This document shows, in pieces, positions 1 to 10,680 of a DNA stretch of 64,000 nt. The stretch is from positions 22,319,977-22,383,976 of the forward strand of contig NC_089275.1 of assembly GCF_963678975.1 (NCBI RefSeq). The letters are read 5' to 3'. The DNA is from Dysidea avara (Eukaryota > Porifera > Demospongiae > Dictyoceratida > Dysideidae). Under the pieces are notes generated by a model. It saw only the letters and a program-made list of their open reading frames with translations, did no database searches and was not told the DNA's origin. Both the position numbers and the translations under genes were made by a program. Position 1 is the first letter of the stretch. Each line of letters starts with the position of its first letter.

Positions 1-66
1 CTGATCCAATAAGAAAAATTATCAACTCCTTGTACAGCAAGAAAGTCAGCGTGGTTCTATATAATA

Positions 67-810
67 ATGAAGATCATCTACATACAAATTGTAGCTCTGG
101 TGGTATTTCTATCATCTGTCAATGCTGATGAATTTTGCAGGAATTATGTTGACCAGTACACTAGATTCAGATCAGAATGTAGTGTGAGCAGTATTGTACT
201 CAACAGCTGCTGTGACCTACAACCATTCCAACTTTCAGTAGCTCCATCTGGTGTGTACAGGATAAGAAAGACACCATTTGATACTGCTGATGCCTACTGT
301 GACATGAACACTACTGATGGAGGATGGATGGTCATACAAAGAAATAGGATCAACAGCACCACTAATTTCAACAGGAATTACACAGAATATGAACAAGGAT
401 TTGGAAATCTATTGGGAGACTTTTGGTATGGGCTTGAAGCATTGCACTGTCTCACTCAAAGAGTTGCATGGGAGATGAGGATAGATTATCAACTTGCTAC
501 AGGAACTACATCATTTCTTCATTACAACACATTCAGTGTGAACACTGCTGCTACAGGATATCAACTCATTGCTACTGCATTTACTGGGATAGGAACTAAC
601 TTCCTTAGTACTAATACTGGTCGGAGGTTTAGCACAGTAGACAATGACAACTCAAACTGTGCAAGGACTAGAAGCAGTGGATGGTGGTATAGCAGTTGTG
701 GTGTAGTAGCTCTTAATTCTCCACTACCACGTGTCCAACAAGTTGCATCATTTGTGGAGATGAAGATCCGTCCCAGGAATTGTAATGTGCAGATCTTTCA
801 GGAGGCATGA
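67..810 (+). CDS. Secreted fibrinogen-related domain (FReD) protein
   Basis: A 247-residue single-exon ORF. Residues 1-20 are a hydrophobic signal peptide ending in VNA. A fibrinogen C-terminal (FReD) fold follows. Visible hallmarks are a cysteine pair before the core (around C48/C49), GGWMVIQRN at 85-93, the FGNLLGDFWYGLEALHCLT block at 112-130, the calcium-site-like DNDNSNCA at 192-199, GWWYSSC at 205-211 and VEMKIRP at 230-236. FReD proteins of this kind (ficolin, tenascin and angiopoietin tails, invertebrate FREPs) are secreted glycan or protein binders, often in innate recognition or adhesion. There is no collagen or coiled-coil segment, so it is essentially a bare FReD. Several N-glycosylation sequons (e.g. 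NTT, NST, NYT) are present. The start is chosen because it opens directly on the signal peptide. Only 66 bases lie upstream in the window, so the promoter is not assessed. Ligand unknown. Confidence 0.9.
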   Translation: MKIIYIQIVALVVFLSSVNADEFCRNYVDQYTRFRSECSVSSIVLNSCCDLQPFQLSVAPSGVYRIRKTPFDTADAYCDMNTTDGGWMVIQRNRINSTTNFNRNYTEYEQGFGNLLGDFWYGLEALHCLTQRVAWEMRIDYQLATGTTSFLHYNTFSVNTAATGYQLIATAFTGIGTNFLSTNTGRRFSTVDNDNSNCARTRSSGWWYSSCGVVALNSPLPRVQQVASFVEMKIRPRNCNVQIFQEA

Positions 811-1231
811 CAGAACTTACAGTACATAGGGAATGCTTATTATGTCATTATACTGATATTGTAAATCTTTATTACATGCATTATTTTTGGATTAGAATAT
901 TCGACTGCAGGTGTTAATAATGAATAGTTGAAATTCATGTAGTTCAACACTACAGGGTTATGGTGGCATATCTGGACCATCTGCATAATTTAGTAGGACA
1001 CAAGCTTAAGAATACCAAACATAGCACCAATTTAGTGGGGTCTCCACAAATTTGCAATCATAGAAAATTAAAACTTTTCAGCATATATAAGTATCACTGC
1101 TACAGTACATGAACTAGTTTAGTTTTGTAACAACAAACAAGATTGCCACATAATTGCTTTTAATCATTTGATGCAACATGAACATGTGTACTATTATAGC
1201 TCTAGCAAAGACTGCCATATAATTGCCACGT
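811..1231. other. Intergenic, no feature seen
   Basis: AT-rich sequence downstream of the FReD gene. No ORF of note, no recognised repeat and no canonical AATAAA close to the stop codon. Confidence 0.5.
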
Positions 1232-1239
1232 ATAATGAA

Positions 1240-1675
1240 TAGGGACCCGCCGATTATGCTCATAATTTTACCTATTATGCTGTGCTGCATTGCTCAAAAA
1301 TTTACCTATTATGCTTAAATTTATGCTCAATACTTACCTAATATGCTCAAATTATGCCCAATTATTTATGCCTCAGTTCTCATGCTCTGCTAATAATTTC
1401 CAGTTTATGGATAAATAATAAGTGGCTGAAGCACAAACTTACTTGTCAAAATGCATATTACAGAAAAGACCGATATACTCTAATAGAACAGTCAGCTATA
1501 TTAGAGTTACTGACTGTTCTATTAGAGCATATCGATCTTTCTGTGATAGCTATTTTTATAAGCAAGAATTCATACTGCCTTACAAAATATTCTACCTATT
1601 ATGCTAGCATTATGCTCAATGCTTTCAGGCACCTATTATGCTCATAATTATGCCAGCATAATCGGCGGGTCCCTA
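1240..1675. mobile_element. hAT-type MITE with 8-bp TSD
   Basis: A 436-bp non-autonomous DNA element. The terminal inverted repeats are TAGGGACCCGCCGATTATGC at the left end and its exact complement at the right. The 8-bp direct repeat ATAATGAA flanks it at 1232-1239 and 1676-1683, the TSD length of the hAT superfamily. The subterminal regions repeat CCTATTATGCTC several times. It encodes no transposase; the small ORFs inside are chance. The middle holds two opposed copies of the CTCTA-N-TAGAG module. The subterminal sequence resembles that of the element at 27337-28369, so the two are probably related families. Confidence 0.85.
1469..1537. other. CTCTA-N-TAGAG module, inverted pair
   Basis: CGATATACTCTAATAGAACA followed by GTCAG at 1471-1495 faces a complementary copy ending in ATATCGATCT at 1511-1537, making a hairpin at the centre of the hAT MITE. 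Confidence 0.8.
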
Positions 1676-1683
1676 ATAATGAA

Positions 1684-2764
1684 AGATCATGATGCTAAAA
1701 ACATATAAAAACATCAAACAAAACTTTTATTATATTAAGGATGTCAAACCCCTCAAAAATTACGAAATTTCTTCTCCCGTAAAGTTCATTAAAAAGTGGC
1801 ACAATGAATTGTGAGTCTTGTAGACAGTTTATCCACTAGATTTTTTCGTTTCATAATGATGATCTGGTCAAGGTAGTACTCTTCTGGTGAGTTTCCTCGT
1901 GATTAGAATAGCTAGGTGCATGTGTAAACCCCAATGTTAGATCCCTGCCTAGAAAATGTATGGAAGATGTTTTGTCGATCGCCATGCACAACAACATTCC
2001 AGTTAATCGATAGGTTGGTTTTCAGTTAGTGTAAGATGCAACTTGAACGCCTGTATTAGTTTCCTGGCAATACTGTGCAATTGATAATACAATACTGTGC
2101 AATTGATAATACAAAGTGACATAATCACCCATATGTCACTTGTTTTTGTTTTGTGCCATGGCTAGCTACCAATGGTGATCAATAGAGAAGTCTGGAGAAC
2201 CGCCTAGTTTGTATATTTAACAATAATTACTGGCTACTAAAAAAGCAAATGTGGCAACCCCATACTATCATTTTGTATTGTATTGTATTGTATTAGTGCT
2301 TTACAGTGACCAGCACTGAAGGCCTGACAGCAACATGTGCTGCAGCCTTAGGATTACCTAACCTAATTTCAAGGACTTAGACTTAGTTTGCAGCATTTTT
2401 TCGAGCTCTACAAGATGCTGTGGCTAAAACATGCATTTATGACACTTTTAAAATCCATTGGACATCCCTAATAGACTATATGAGTGGTCTATTTACTAAT
2501 CAAAATATGATCAATTAGTGCTGTTCAGCAGCGCACCCGAGAATTTTTGATGGTGAACAACTATCGTAAATCCCATACAAAAGTGCGGGTACAGTGCAGC
2601 TCGACTCTGCTCGAGTTATAACCCACCACTGATACTACGGACACAGCTCCTCTTTTCAGTTGTTCTGCTATACAGGCAGAAGAATTTATCGATCTGTAAG
2701 AAGTACTGGTAAGTGGTCTCAGTATTTCCTGAGATTTTGCGAATTTTGCATTTTTCTATGTACA
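1684..2764. other. Intergenic with a 22-bp duplication and a SINE tail
   Basis: No gene seen. AATACTGTGCAATTGATAAT plus AC is directly duplicated at 2069-2090 and 2091-2112. At about 2267-2345, on the minus strand, lies a 3' tail with the same ending as the SINEs elsewhere in the window (GGCCTTCAGTGCTGG, then CTGTAAAGCACTAATA), finishing in a (TACAA)n tail. The rest is unremarkable. Confidence 0.5.
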
Positions 2765-2767
2765 TTA

Positions 2768-3893
2768 GGCCACACCAAGTCAAACCTTAGTTTCTGGTCA
2801 CCCGCCCGCATGGTAAACCTGGAACCCTAGTTTATGAGGACTATTATTAATATTACAGGTGCTTAAGTGCATGTGACCCAGCAAGACACTTATTTTTTAC
2901 TGCAAAAGATCGAGATACTCTAATAGAGCAGTCAGGGATTCCAATAGAGCAGTCACACTACTCTTAACTCTAATATTAGGTATATATGCCACACTAATAA
3001 AATGTTTCTAACTATAGCTAGTTTTGTCCTTGATTATATAGCTGTTCAGATTATAACTGTTACTAATGCTTCTATAACCAAAGTAATTTCAGTAGCATTA
3101 ACTACTAGCCCATGCAGATGGGCCATAGCTTTAACTTTATAATTCAAATGTAGTCCTCTAATGATTAGTCTAGTAACTTCAAATTCCTTATCACTGAACA
3201 CTGCAGGGGTATGGAAAGCCGGCAGCATTCGGTGAGCTTAAACTTAAACTTTTCCATAACTAAAATTAGATTGGCAAGTAGAAACCCTTATAGTTTAAAC
3301 ATTCCCAGATGATCACTAAAAAACACTAGTCTGGAGCACTCAATGACTCAAAACTTTGACAGTTACTTTTCTCAAGGTTACTGAATAGAAGGCTGGAAAC
3401 ACATAGCTAATGGGTTAAGACTTCACATTTGAATGAAGAATTTCTGATGTGAAAATAGAAGTTAAATTTCATTTTGGATCATGATCATTTGAACAACTTA
3501 GCTATAAGTCATAGTAATACTTTCCTGACATAGCTAATGAGACATTTATTTCACTTGGAAAGCATAAGTAGCTACATGAGCAAAACATTTCCTATAGTAT
3601 ATTCTAAATAAATAAATAAATATACTTAAATGCTATACATCAGTGTATAGCTAGCCATGATCCATCAACAACTTTCCTAGTGCATTTTTTGCCGAAGCAC
3701 AACTACTTATGTTGTTGGTTAAGTTTGACTAAAAACAAAATCAACATGAATTTGCTAAATTGAGTAAATAATAATACCATACAGTATATTGTCACGGTAG
3801 AGTCTATAGTCCTGAAGTCCTGATCATCCGCCCGCCCGCATCCATTTGTAGGCTTGGGAGTGACCAGAAACTAAGGTATGACTTGGAGTGGCC
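2768..3893. mobile_element. PIF/Harbinger-like MITE with TTA TSD
   Basis: A 1126-bp element. Its roughly 35-bp inverted termini begin GGCCACACCAAGTC on the left and end GACTTGGAGTGGCC on the right, with matching inner blocks around CCTTAGTTTCTGGTCAC. The flanks are TTA at 2765-2767 and 3894-3896, fitting the 3-bp TWA duplication of PIF/Harbinger elements; a GGCC start also fits. No transposase ORF is visible; the 60-codon minus-strand frame inside is not convincing. A CTCTA-N-TAGAG module lies in the left third. Confidence 0.75.
2908..2956. other. CTCTA-N-TAGAG module
   Basis: GATCGAGATACTCTAATAGA then GCAGTCAG at 2908-2935, followed by a partial second unit (CAATAGAGCAGTCAC) to 2956. Inside the Harbinger-like MITE. 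Confidence 0.85.
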
Positions 3894-3896
3894 TTA

Positions 3897-4559
3897 GATC
3901 CCATTCGTTCACCGTCGTGACGTATTAAAATATCACGTGTTTTTAGAATGTATATGGCAGTGCATATAGTCAATTATATTAGCAAAAACTGAAGAACTAC
4001 TAAAGATTTTCTGATATGGCTTTCATTCGTTGATACAGTATCTACTATGTTCGTATGTATGTGTCCCTCCAAAGAGGAAGAGCGGCTCTGCTAATCATTT
4101 GAGAGGTAAAATATTTAGCTATCAATCAACCAATCAATCTGGAACAATCACAAAACATAGCATAGGGAACAGGGGTCATGAACTGTAGACTTTTACAAAA
4201 CTATACATACAAGTCACTAATGTATGGCATTGTTATAGTAGCGAATTTGACTGTTCCATTGTGAGTATCTCAATTTCACATTCAAAAAATCTCTGCCCAT
4301 ACATACACCATTGCTACAGAGGCAAGCAATATATTGGTCACCTAACACTATTAGACATCATAATTCTATTAGGACTGGTAGATAAAAAGATTATCTAGAT
4401 ACCTAAATCACGTATCATAAATAAGACCATATTCTTTCAGCTTATTGTAATGACTGGATAGTGACTCTTCAAAGAACCATATAGCTAGTAGCTCTAGCCT
4501 GACATATAGATTTATTGATATATAAATTTATTGATTTGATTATCAATCTGGTCAGTGTG
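3897..4559. other. Intergenic, no feature seen
   Basis: AT-rich DNA between the Harbinger-like MITE and the TGCDT gene relic. It contains a short run of AATCAATCAACC-type repeats near 4120-4140 but no supported gene. Confidence 0.4.
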
Positions 4560-7295
4560 TTTAGTGAGCCACACCCATGCAGTGACTGGATACTTACTCT
4601 TCAAAAGACATTTGCATTGAAGCTGGCCATGGGCTTGCTGCTGAGGAATTATTCCAGATACTTCACTGTGCATTGTGCTGAAATGTTAGCTCTCCCAAAG
4701 AGTAAGCCTGAAGTTAATCAAGGATTTAATGCTGAACAGTTTTCAGTTCAATTGTCTTGTCTCAACCCTTTTGGACGAATGCAAGCTACTGAGGTGACTG
4801 TGAACAAAGATACTCAGACTCCAGGAGGTACCACTGGATTTAGTTTGAAGCCAGGTGTTGTTCAGTGGTTTTACATGACAGCAGAGTGTTGAAGCGCCTT
4901 CTTGGCACAGATAAGAAACATTGTTGATGGAAACACAGCATCCTGATTTAAGAATTCAGAAACATGCAGAAGCAGTTGCAACAGTGTGTGAACTAGTTCA
5001 AGGTTAGATTAATCCATTTGCTGAGAACCAGAATCTACTGAGTATATCAACAGCTAGGAAACCCCCTAGAGAAGTTGCTTCTCATCTGATGAAGGCACAT
5101 GATATTGGTCAGCAATGTTATTTGGATTTTAAAGTTTAGCGTCTAGAAAAAGATCCTCCAGTCTGTGTAAAAGGAAGCAAGTGAAATCTAGTGGCAGAGT
5201 GGTTATATTGAAGGGGGACAGATCTCTTTTTGGGAGAATTATTGTGATGGCTCAAGGGCACAACCTCAAGACGGAAGCTATTCCATCTTCTTGGGCTTTG
5301 TCCACACCAGATGGATTGTTTAGAAAAACCAATAAAGCTGACATCTCTTCAAAGCAATGTAGCACCAGTTGAGTAGTTACCAGATAATTTTGCATTGATC
5401 ATAGATGGAATGAGCTTAGTGCAAAAGGTCAAAGGTGAGCAAACTACATTTGGTGATGTTGCTACTGCAGTGTTGCAAATGGTGCTGAGAGAAGGAAAAG
5501 ATAGCAACAGAATTGATGTTGTTTTGACACATACAAAGAAAATTCAATCAAAAACAGTGAGAGGTTGTTGCGAGGGGAAGAGACTGGTCATCAGTTTCAG
5601 AGCATTGCTAGTGCACAGATCGTAAAGCAATGGAGGAATTTCTTGTCAAGAACCACTAACAAAACCAGCTTAATTGCCTTTTTAATAAGTGTACACAGCA
5701 TAGAGAACAACTGGGCGAGAAAGTTTTGTATGCTACCGTTAGTAAGGTTTATTTCAAAATTACATCAGAGGAATGCGTGCAAGTACCTTTGTCTACAGTG
5801 TAATCAAGGCCCACTGATGGACGCCTTTTGCTACATGCAGCGAAAGATGGATATCAGGCTGTAGTTATCTGCTCAGAAGATACAGATGTTTTCATCGTGT
5901 TGTTAGCTTTCCATGATGCCATTTTAGTACCCCTATTTCAGAAGTGCGGCACAAAAATTAGGAAAAGAGTTATAGACATCAAAAAAAGTTGGTTCTGGTA
6001 TGGGAATATCTGTGTGCCAAGCCCTAATTGGTATACACGCATATACTGGGTGTGACACTGTCAGTGCATTTGCTGGTATAGGTAAAGCTCTGAATAATGC
6101 AGACTCACAGCAAGGATTACCAAAATATTCTTATGGAATTGGGTTGAAAGTTGGATGTGTCATTAAAGTTAATGAACAAGCACATGCCACCTCTATGCTC
6201 CCAAGACATCTTGTACTAAAGTCAACGAGCCTAAGTATCATCTGTTCTGTGCCAAGAAGGGTGAGGTTAAGGGTGCTCTGTACAGTTAGTACAAGGCTTC
6301 CCAAGACATAGTCTGTTTTGCACTAAAATAAATATTATGGTCACTTAATTAGTCTGTGACATGTTGACGCATTTAAGTACCTGTAAATTAGGTATCCCAT
6401 AGCAACAAGTGCACGCATCTTGCTATTCTACACCTATCACTTAAATTAGAACTACTCTGTCACTTTTAATCCAGTAGGCATGAAATTTTCACACAAGCTA
6501 CTTTAGTAATTTTGCCAAAGAAGAGCGTTTTCCATTTTTAAATAGCAAGTTCAGATGATGAATAAAGTGGAAGTAAAGAAAAGGATTTCTGGGAGTGTCA
6601 ACCCGAAAGATAAATATGAGATGATTGAGAAGCTAAAAGACAAAAATAAAAACGCACAATGGTTTGTGCTGTTTAGCATAGTGTATCATAAAAGTATCAA
6701 GGCTCTTGTGAGTAAACCGTGGGACTAGTTCTAGTATAAAGGGAAAAACTGTAACTCATGTTCTAAAGCAAATTTAGCAGTTGGGTTTGGACTAAACTGT
6801 GTACTAGTGTTAGCTTATATCCAGTAAAAAAGTACAGAACATTTGTTAAAACCATTTGTAAGTTATAGAACAAATTAATTTTCATGGGAAGCCATATAAG
6901 CAGACTGTAAAGAGCACCCTTAAAAGCCATCTGCTTCCACCTTGTAAAGATTGCCTAGTTCAGCATGCTCTTCAATCAAATTTTCAGGCTGCCATATGGT
7001 GAAGATGTTTGGAACAGAACCATAGTATTCCAAGTCCTGAAGGCAAGGGATGGAAGGTTGAAATAGAAGGATCAGACACTGAACTAGTGGTACACTGGAT
7101 GACTGGTCAACCAGTACCCCAAGCTAATTTAGATCTTCTAGCTTGCAATAGTGTGAACTTCCAAGGTGCATTTGTATGATTAATGGGCTCAACTGTACAG
7201 AAATGTGTAGACTGCAGGACTGTGACAATAAGCTCAGATGGTACTGGCTGACCCCTCCAGCTCATGAACTATGTAACCTGAAACCTCAGTTTACT
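4560..7295 (+). pseudogene. Relic of TGCDT-motif / CXC-domain mobile-type gene
   Basis: Decayed coding sequence of a large family of multi-copy invertebrate and fish proteins, usually uncharacterised and transposon-like in distribution. Identifiable blocks in order are VTVNKDTQTPGGTTGFSLKP near 4795, a VILKGDRSLFG block near 5205, IDGMSLVQKVKGE near 5400, IDVVLTHTKK near 5515, EDTDVFIVLLAFHDA near 5875, IGIHAYTGCDTVSAFAG near 6025 and FCAKKGEV near 6245. Beyond an inserted MITE (6271-6919) the frame resumes with LLPPCKDCLVQHALQ near 6933 and WKVEIEGSDTELVVHWMTGQ near 7050. A cysteine-rich tail follows (INGLNCTEMCRLQDCDN, near 7180), matching a tesmin/TSO1-like CXC motif. Frameshifts and stops break it throughout, so no protein can be made. 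The function of the intact family is not known to me; the acidic DTDV and GCD motifs suggest a nuclease-like core, which is inference. Confidence 0.75.
6271..6919. mobile_element. TTAA-flanked MITE inside the TGCDT relic
   Basis: A 649-bp element with TIRs GGGTGCTCTGTACAGT (left) and ACTGTAAAGAGCACCC (right), 15 of 16 positions matching. TTAA lies on each side (6267-6270 and 6920-6923), the TSD typical of piggyBac and Kolobok elements. Joining the flanks at one TTAA brings two conserved coding blocks of the host gene together in frame (GEVK then SHLLPP), so the ends are well supported. There is no transposase inside. Confidence 0.85.
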
Positions 7296-7479
7296 GTTAG
7301 GCAGGACTTGTGGTTTCCACCAAACCATCCACATATAACTTAATTATATGCCAGACACAAATGACATTCATGCCAATAGTACAGTAAATTTGACAGCGAA
7401 TAACCAGCTTGGTGATAATACCGTGGTATCCTGGTATATTGTCAGCTCTAGTTGAAGTGGACTGCGTGCATAACGTATT

Positions 7480-7790
7480 TATTTATTATCAAACTGGGTA
7501 GGCAGCACTGCTGATACACCCAGGAAAAAAAGAAATAATTTACAATTAGATTAGTTAATTAGATGCTAGATTGAAATATAGTTAATGAATTGGATGCTAC
7601 AGTGGTTGGAGGTAATGTGTTCCATTCCTGGGGAAGAAACTGTTCATACATGAAGATGTTCTGGTAAATGGATGTATAAAGGAAGATTGGTGATGAAGTC
7701 TTGTTTGAGTAGGACGTGTTTGGTAGTACTTGAAGTGCAATAAGGTTATTGTTAGCTTTGTAGAGCAGGGATAACTATGAATGCCAGTCC
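7480..7790 (-). pseudogene. LINE reverse-transcriptase 3' fragment
   Basis: On the minus strand a block reads FMYEQFLPQEWNTLPP near 7590-7660, the C-terminal signature of CR1/jockey-type LINE ORF2 (the usual form is FFPRTIREWNSLP). A TTATTTATTATC stretch near 7480 is the probable 3' tail. Only the last part of the element is present and it cannot encode an active enzyme. Confidence 0.6.
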
Positions 7791-7807
7791 ATTACTGCTC
7801 CTAGATC

Positions 7808-8420
7808 CCACAGTGATACCTATGACTGGAAGCCCATTTTTTCTTCTTTTTTGCGGCTACATGCTGGTACATTATTGCATATGAGTATATACTATAAAGC
7901 ATAATTGAAAGATCCTGTGGTAGCTGGATGCTGATCCATTATTTCACTGAGCCACTAATTCTGTGGCTGAACACTAAGTTACCGCAGTGACTGACTGGAC
8001 GCTGGTCCAGTATTGCTTTTACATACAAATCTTGAAGCTGGATGTTGTTCTTAGCAACTAAGTCCGTGGCTTAACACTTTAATAGCACGAAACACTTAAT
8101 CCTGAAGCGGGATGCTGGCCCATTCTTACTCTCAGCTTCCAATCCTGAGGTCCATTCTGAGCTTTTTACTCAACATATTTCATGGACGCTGGTCCGTTCT
8201 CGCTCTTAGGCAATTAATTCTCAGTTATTGCATGAGATACTCAATCCTGAGGTTGGACACTGGTCCATTATTGCTCTTAGCTCCTAATTAATTATGTGGC
8301 TTAACACATTTAAAAAAAAAAGTTTTTTTACAGCTAGTCAACGTCACTGCGGACGCTGGTCCATTGCTGCTTTAGATAAGATAGCACATTAAATTCCTCA
8401 CTAGGACGCTTGTCCACCCC
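7808..8420. repeat. Irregular repeat field around GGACGCTGGTCCATT
   Basis: About nine diverged copies of a short core (GGACGCTGGTCCATT and variants such as GGATGCTGATCCATT) recur at roughly 40-85 bp spacing. Each is often followed by ATTGCTCTTAGC, a CTAATTCTGTGGC-type segment and GGCTTAACAC. The core contains the inverted pair GGAC/GTCC. Spacing and flanks vary, so it is a decayed minisatellite rather than a clean array. It sits just upstream of the reverse-transcriptase ORF and may belong to that element. Confidence 0.6.
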
Positions 8421-8680
8421 ACATGTAGCTGGGTTGCGAAATCAGCCTGGTTAAATTTGTGGGGAAGTTAAATTCATTGGTGAGCACTAATTAAGGCTCG
8501 TAACCCCATACGGGGTAAGGCTTGTAATTGATTGAACAAAGGCTTAGCTACCATTATTACCAACACGACGAGGCGTCAGTGGCTAGCAGGGCAGCTTGAC
8601 GAATTAACAGTTGTTCGGATGTAAAATGATGCATGGCCTCCTTCCTTCGTTTCTTTACTGCCGCATGGTCCTCACGCGAC

Positions 8681-8862
8681 TTTCAAGTTTCAAAACGCAG
8701 TTAAGTGCAGTTTGTTAACGCAGTCAAGTGCAGTTAACGCAGTCAAGTGCAGTGCAAGTGCAGTCAAGTGCAGTCAAACGCAGTCAAGTGCAGTTTGTTA
8801 ACTCACGCAGTCGACTTTCAAGTTTCAAAACGCAGTTAAGTGCAGTTTGTTAACGCAGTCAA
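8681..8862 (+). repeat. Short tandem repeats built from the adjacent RT coding sequence
   Basis: ACGCAGTCAAGTGCAGT-type units repeat many times. A longer block beginning TTTCAAGTTTCAAAACGCAG occurs at 8681 and again near 8813, spaced about 132 bp. The unit GTTAACGCAGTCAA is the same sequence that encodes VNAVK at the start of the reverse-transcriptase frame, so the repeats look like local slippage copies of the coding sequence. Confidence 0.7.
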
Positions 8863-10285
8863 ATGCTGGTTAGTTGTCAAGGAAGGTTTGTTGCAGAGGG
8901 CTAATCATGTTTTCATGGGAACTGGCGTTCAGGTCACCTCTTCTGGTCGTCCATACTTGGGTGCAGCATTGGGTTCCACTACCTTCATTGACTCGTTTAC
9001 TGAACAGCGTGTTGATGAATGGATTCAAGGAGTCTCTCGCCTATCTTCTTTTGCTGAGACACAGCCTCATGCATCTTATGCCGCTTTTGCCCATGGTTAC
9101 CTTTCTAAGTGGAATTATTATTTTCGTACCACTCCAAATATTTCCAACCGGCTTTCACCTCTTGAATCTGCTGTTCGCAGCCATTTTCTTCCTAAGTTGG
9201 TACTGTATCCTGTTGGTGACGTTGAGCGAGAATTGTTTGACCTTCCTGTACGTTTTGGAGGTCTGGGCATCAGTAATCCCACCTTGACATCTGATGAGCA
9301 GTACACTTTTTCAAGGGAGCTGCTGCATGGCTTAATAGATATGATTTACCATCAAAACCCTGCTTTGTCTGAAGATGTAGTTCATCATCAGCATGAGATT
9401 TTTCGTCATCTTTCTTCTGTCAAAGAGCGATCCTTATCTAACCAATTACAGTCCACACTTTCCAGCTGCCCTCCACCTTTGCGCTGGGCTGTTGAATGCT
9501 GCACCGAGAAAGGTTCTTCTTCTTGGCTTACTGCTCTTCCTCTAGAACAGTATGGCTTTGCACTTCACAAGGGTGAGTTCATTGATGCCATTTGTTTAAG
9601 GTATGGCTACATGCCATCACGACTTCCATCTCACTGTGTGTGTGGCAAGGATTTTAGCCTATCCCATGCCCTTAGCTGCCCACATGGTGCCTTTCCAATT
9701 ATTCGGCATAATGAAATTAGGAATCTGACAGCTAGTTTGATGTCTGAAGTCTGCCATAATGTCCAGATTGAACCACAGCTGCACCCTTTGTCTGGTGAGA
9801 CCTTACATTATCGCTCTGCCATTCAAGATGATGACGCAAGGGTAGACATCAGGGCTTCCGACTTTTGGAGGTGCCTACGCCACCATACCTTCTTTGATGT
9901 GAGGGTTTTTAACTGTTTTGCAGCTTCTAATCGTTCCTCTACGCTATCTACTGCTTTTCGAAAACATGAACTAGAGAAACGTCGTGCCTATGAGGAACGG
10001 ATTCGGGAGGTGGAGCATGGGAGTTTTACCCCCCTTGTTTTTTCGACTTCAGGTGGCATGGGAAGGGCTGCCACCACCACTTATAAACATCTTGCCCGCC
10101 TGCTGAGCGAGAAGTGGAATTCCCCATATTCTGTGGTGATGGGCTGGCTCCGTTGTAGTTTGGGGTTTTCCTTGCTCCGTTCTTCAGTTATGTGCATCAG
10201 AGGATCACGCTCAAGATCCAAGTGTCCGTGTGTGCCTCCAGCAGTTGATCTTGCTGTCGCTGAGGGGCACCTGCCTGCCTATTGA
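8840..10285 (+). CDS. 5'-truncated retrotransposon reverse transcriptase, C-terminal part
   Basis: An uninterrupted 481-residue frame resembling the C-terminal half of a retrotransposon polyprotein common in cnidarians and sponges. From the N-terminus there is a post-catalytic RT region (GRPYLGAALGS near 32-42, then TQPHASYAAFAHGYLSKWNY) and LPVRFGGLGISNP near 135. A C-x-C-x7-H-x3-C knuckle follows at about 266-280 (CVCGKDFSLSHALSC). A segment with DDDARVDI near 328 and FFDVRVFN near 351 could be a restriction-like endonuclease (inference). KRRAYEERIREVE near 380 and SEKWNSPYSVVMGWLRC near 425 are further family blocks. The catalytic palm (xADD) is missing, so this is a truncated copy. The nominal start lies inside the repeat block at 8681-8862 and is probably not a real initiation site. 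Similar copies would be needed to define the superfamily. Confidence 0.75.
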   Translation: MQFVNAVKCWLVVKEGLLQRANHVFMGTGVQVTSSGRPYLGAALGSTTFIDSFTEQRVDEWIQGVSRLSSFAETQPHASYAAFAHGYLSKWNYYFRTTPNISNRLSPLESAVRSHFLPKLVLYPVGDVERELFDLPVRFGGLGISNPTLTSDEQYTFSRELLHGLIDMIYHQNPALSEDVVHHQHEIFRHLSSVKERSLSNQLQSTLSSCPPPLRWAVECCTEKGSSSWLTALPLEQYGFALHKGEFIDAICLRYGYMPSRLPSHCVCGKDFSLSHALSCPHGAFPIIRHNEIRNLTASLMSEVCHNVQIEPQLHPLSGETLHYRSAIQDDDARVDIRASDFWRCLRHHTFFDVRVFNCFAASNRSSTLSTAFRKHELEKRRAYEERIREVEHGSFTPLVFSTSGGMGRAATTTYKHLARLLSEKWNSPYSVVMGWLRCSLGFSLLRSSVMCIRGSRSRSKCPCVPPAVDLAVAEGHLPAY

Positions 10286-10680
10286 ACCCTGGGCATGCTG
10301 TAGGTTCTTTTCTGTAGGTTATAATTAATTTTTCAAATATTTTGTTAGCATTCTATAGAGATGTGTGGGAGGAAGGGAGTGCCATTAGGGCCGGAGGATA
10401 AAAATTTTTTTCAAGTTTCAAAACGGAGTCGTCTCAACTCGACCTTGGTTTTTTGGCGCCAACCCATCGACTACTGCCACTCTGAGAAAACTCTATCGTT
10501 CCGTCTTCTCCACTTAAGTTGTTCGCTTCTCCCTGCCTATTCAAAGTAGCACAACAGCTTTTTTCACCTTGCCATGTGGTCCCCACAATTTCGTCTGTGC
10601 ACTTCTAGCAAGCACATTTCAATAAACGCCCTCTCCTGTAGCCGCGCGCCCTCCGTACTTATTAACCTTGTTTAACTATT
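10286..10680 (+). other. Probable 3' UTR of the retroelement and flank
   Basis: No gene seen. TTTCAAGTTTCAAAACGGAG at 10409-10428 matches 19 of 20 bases of the block at 8681-8700 upstream of the ORF, so the ORF is bracketed by a short direct repeat. The rest is unremarkable. Confidence 0.4.
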
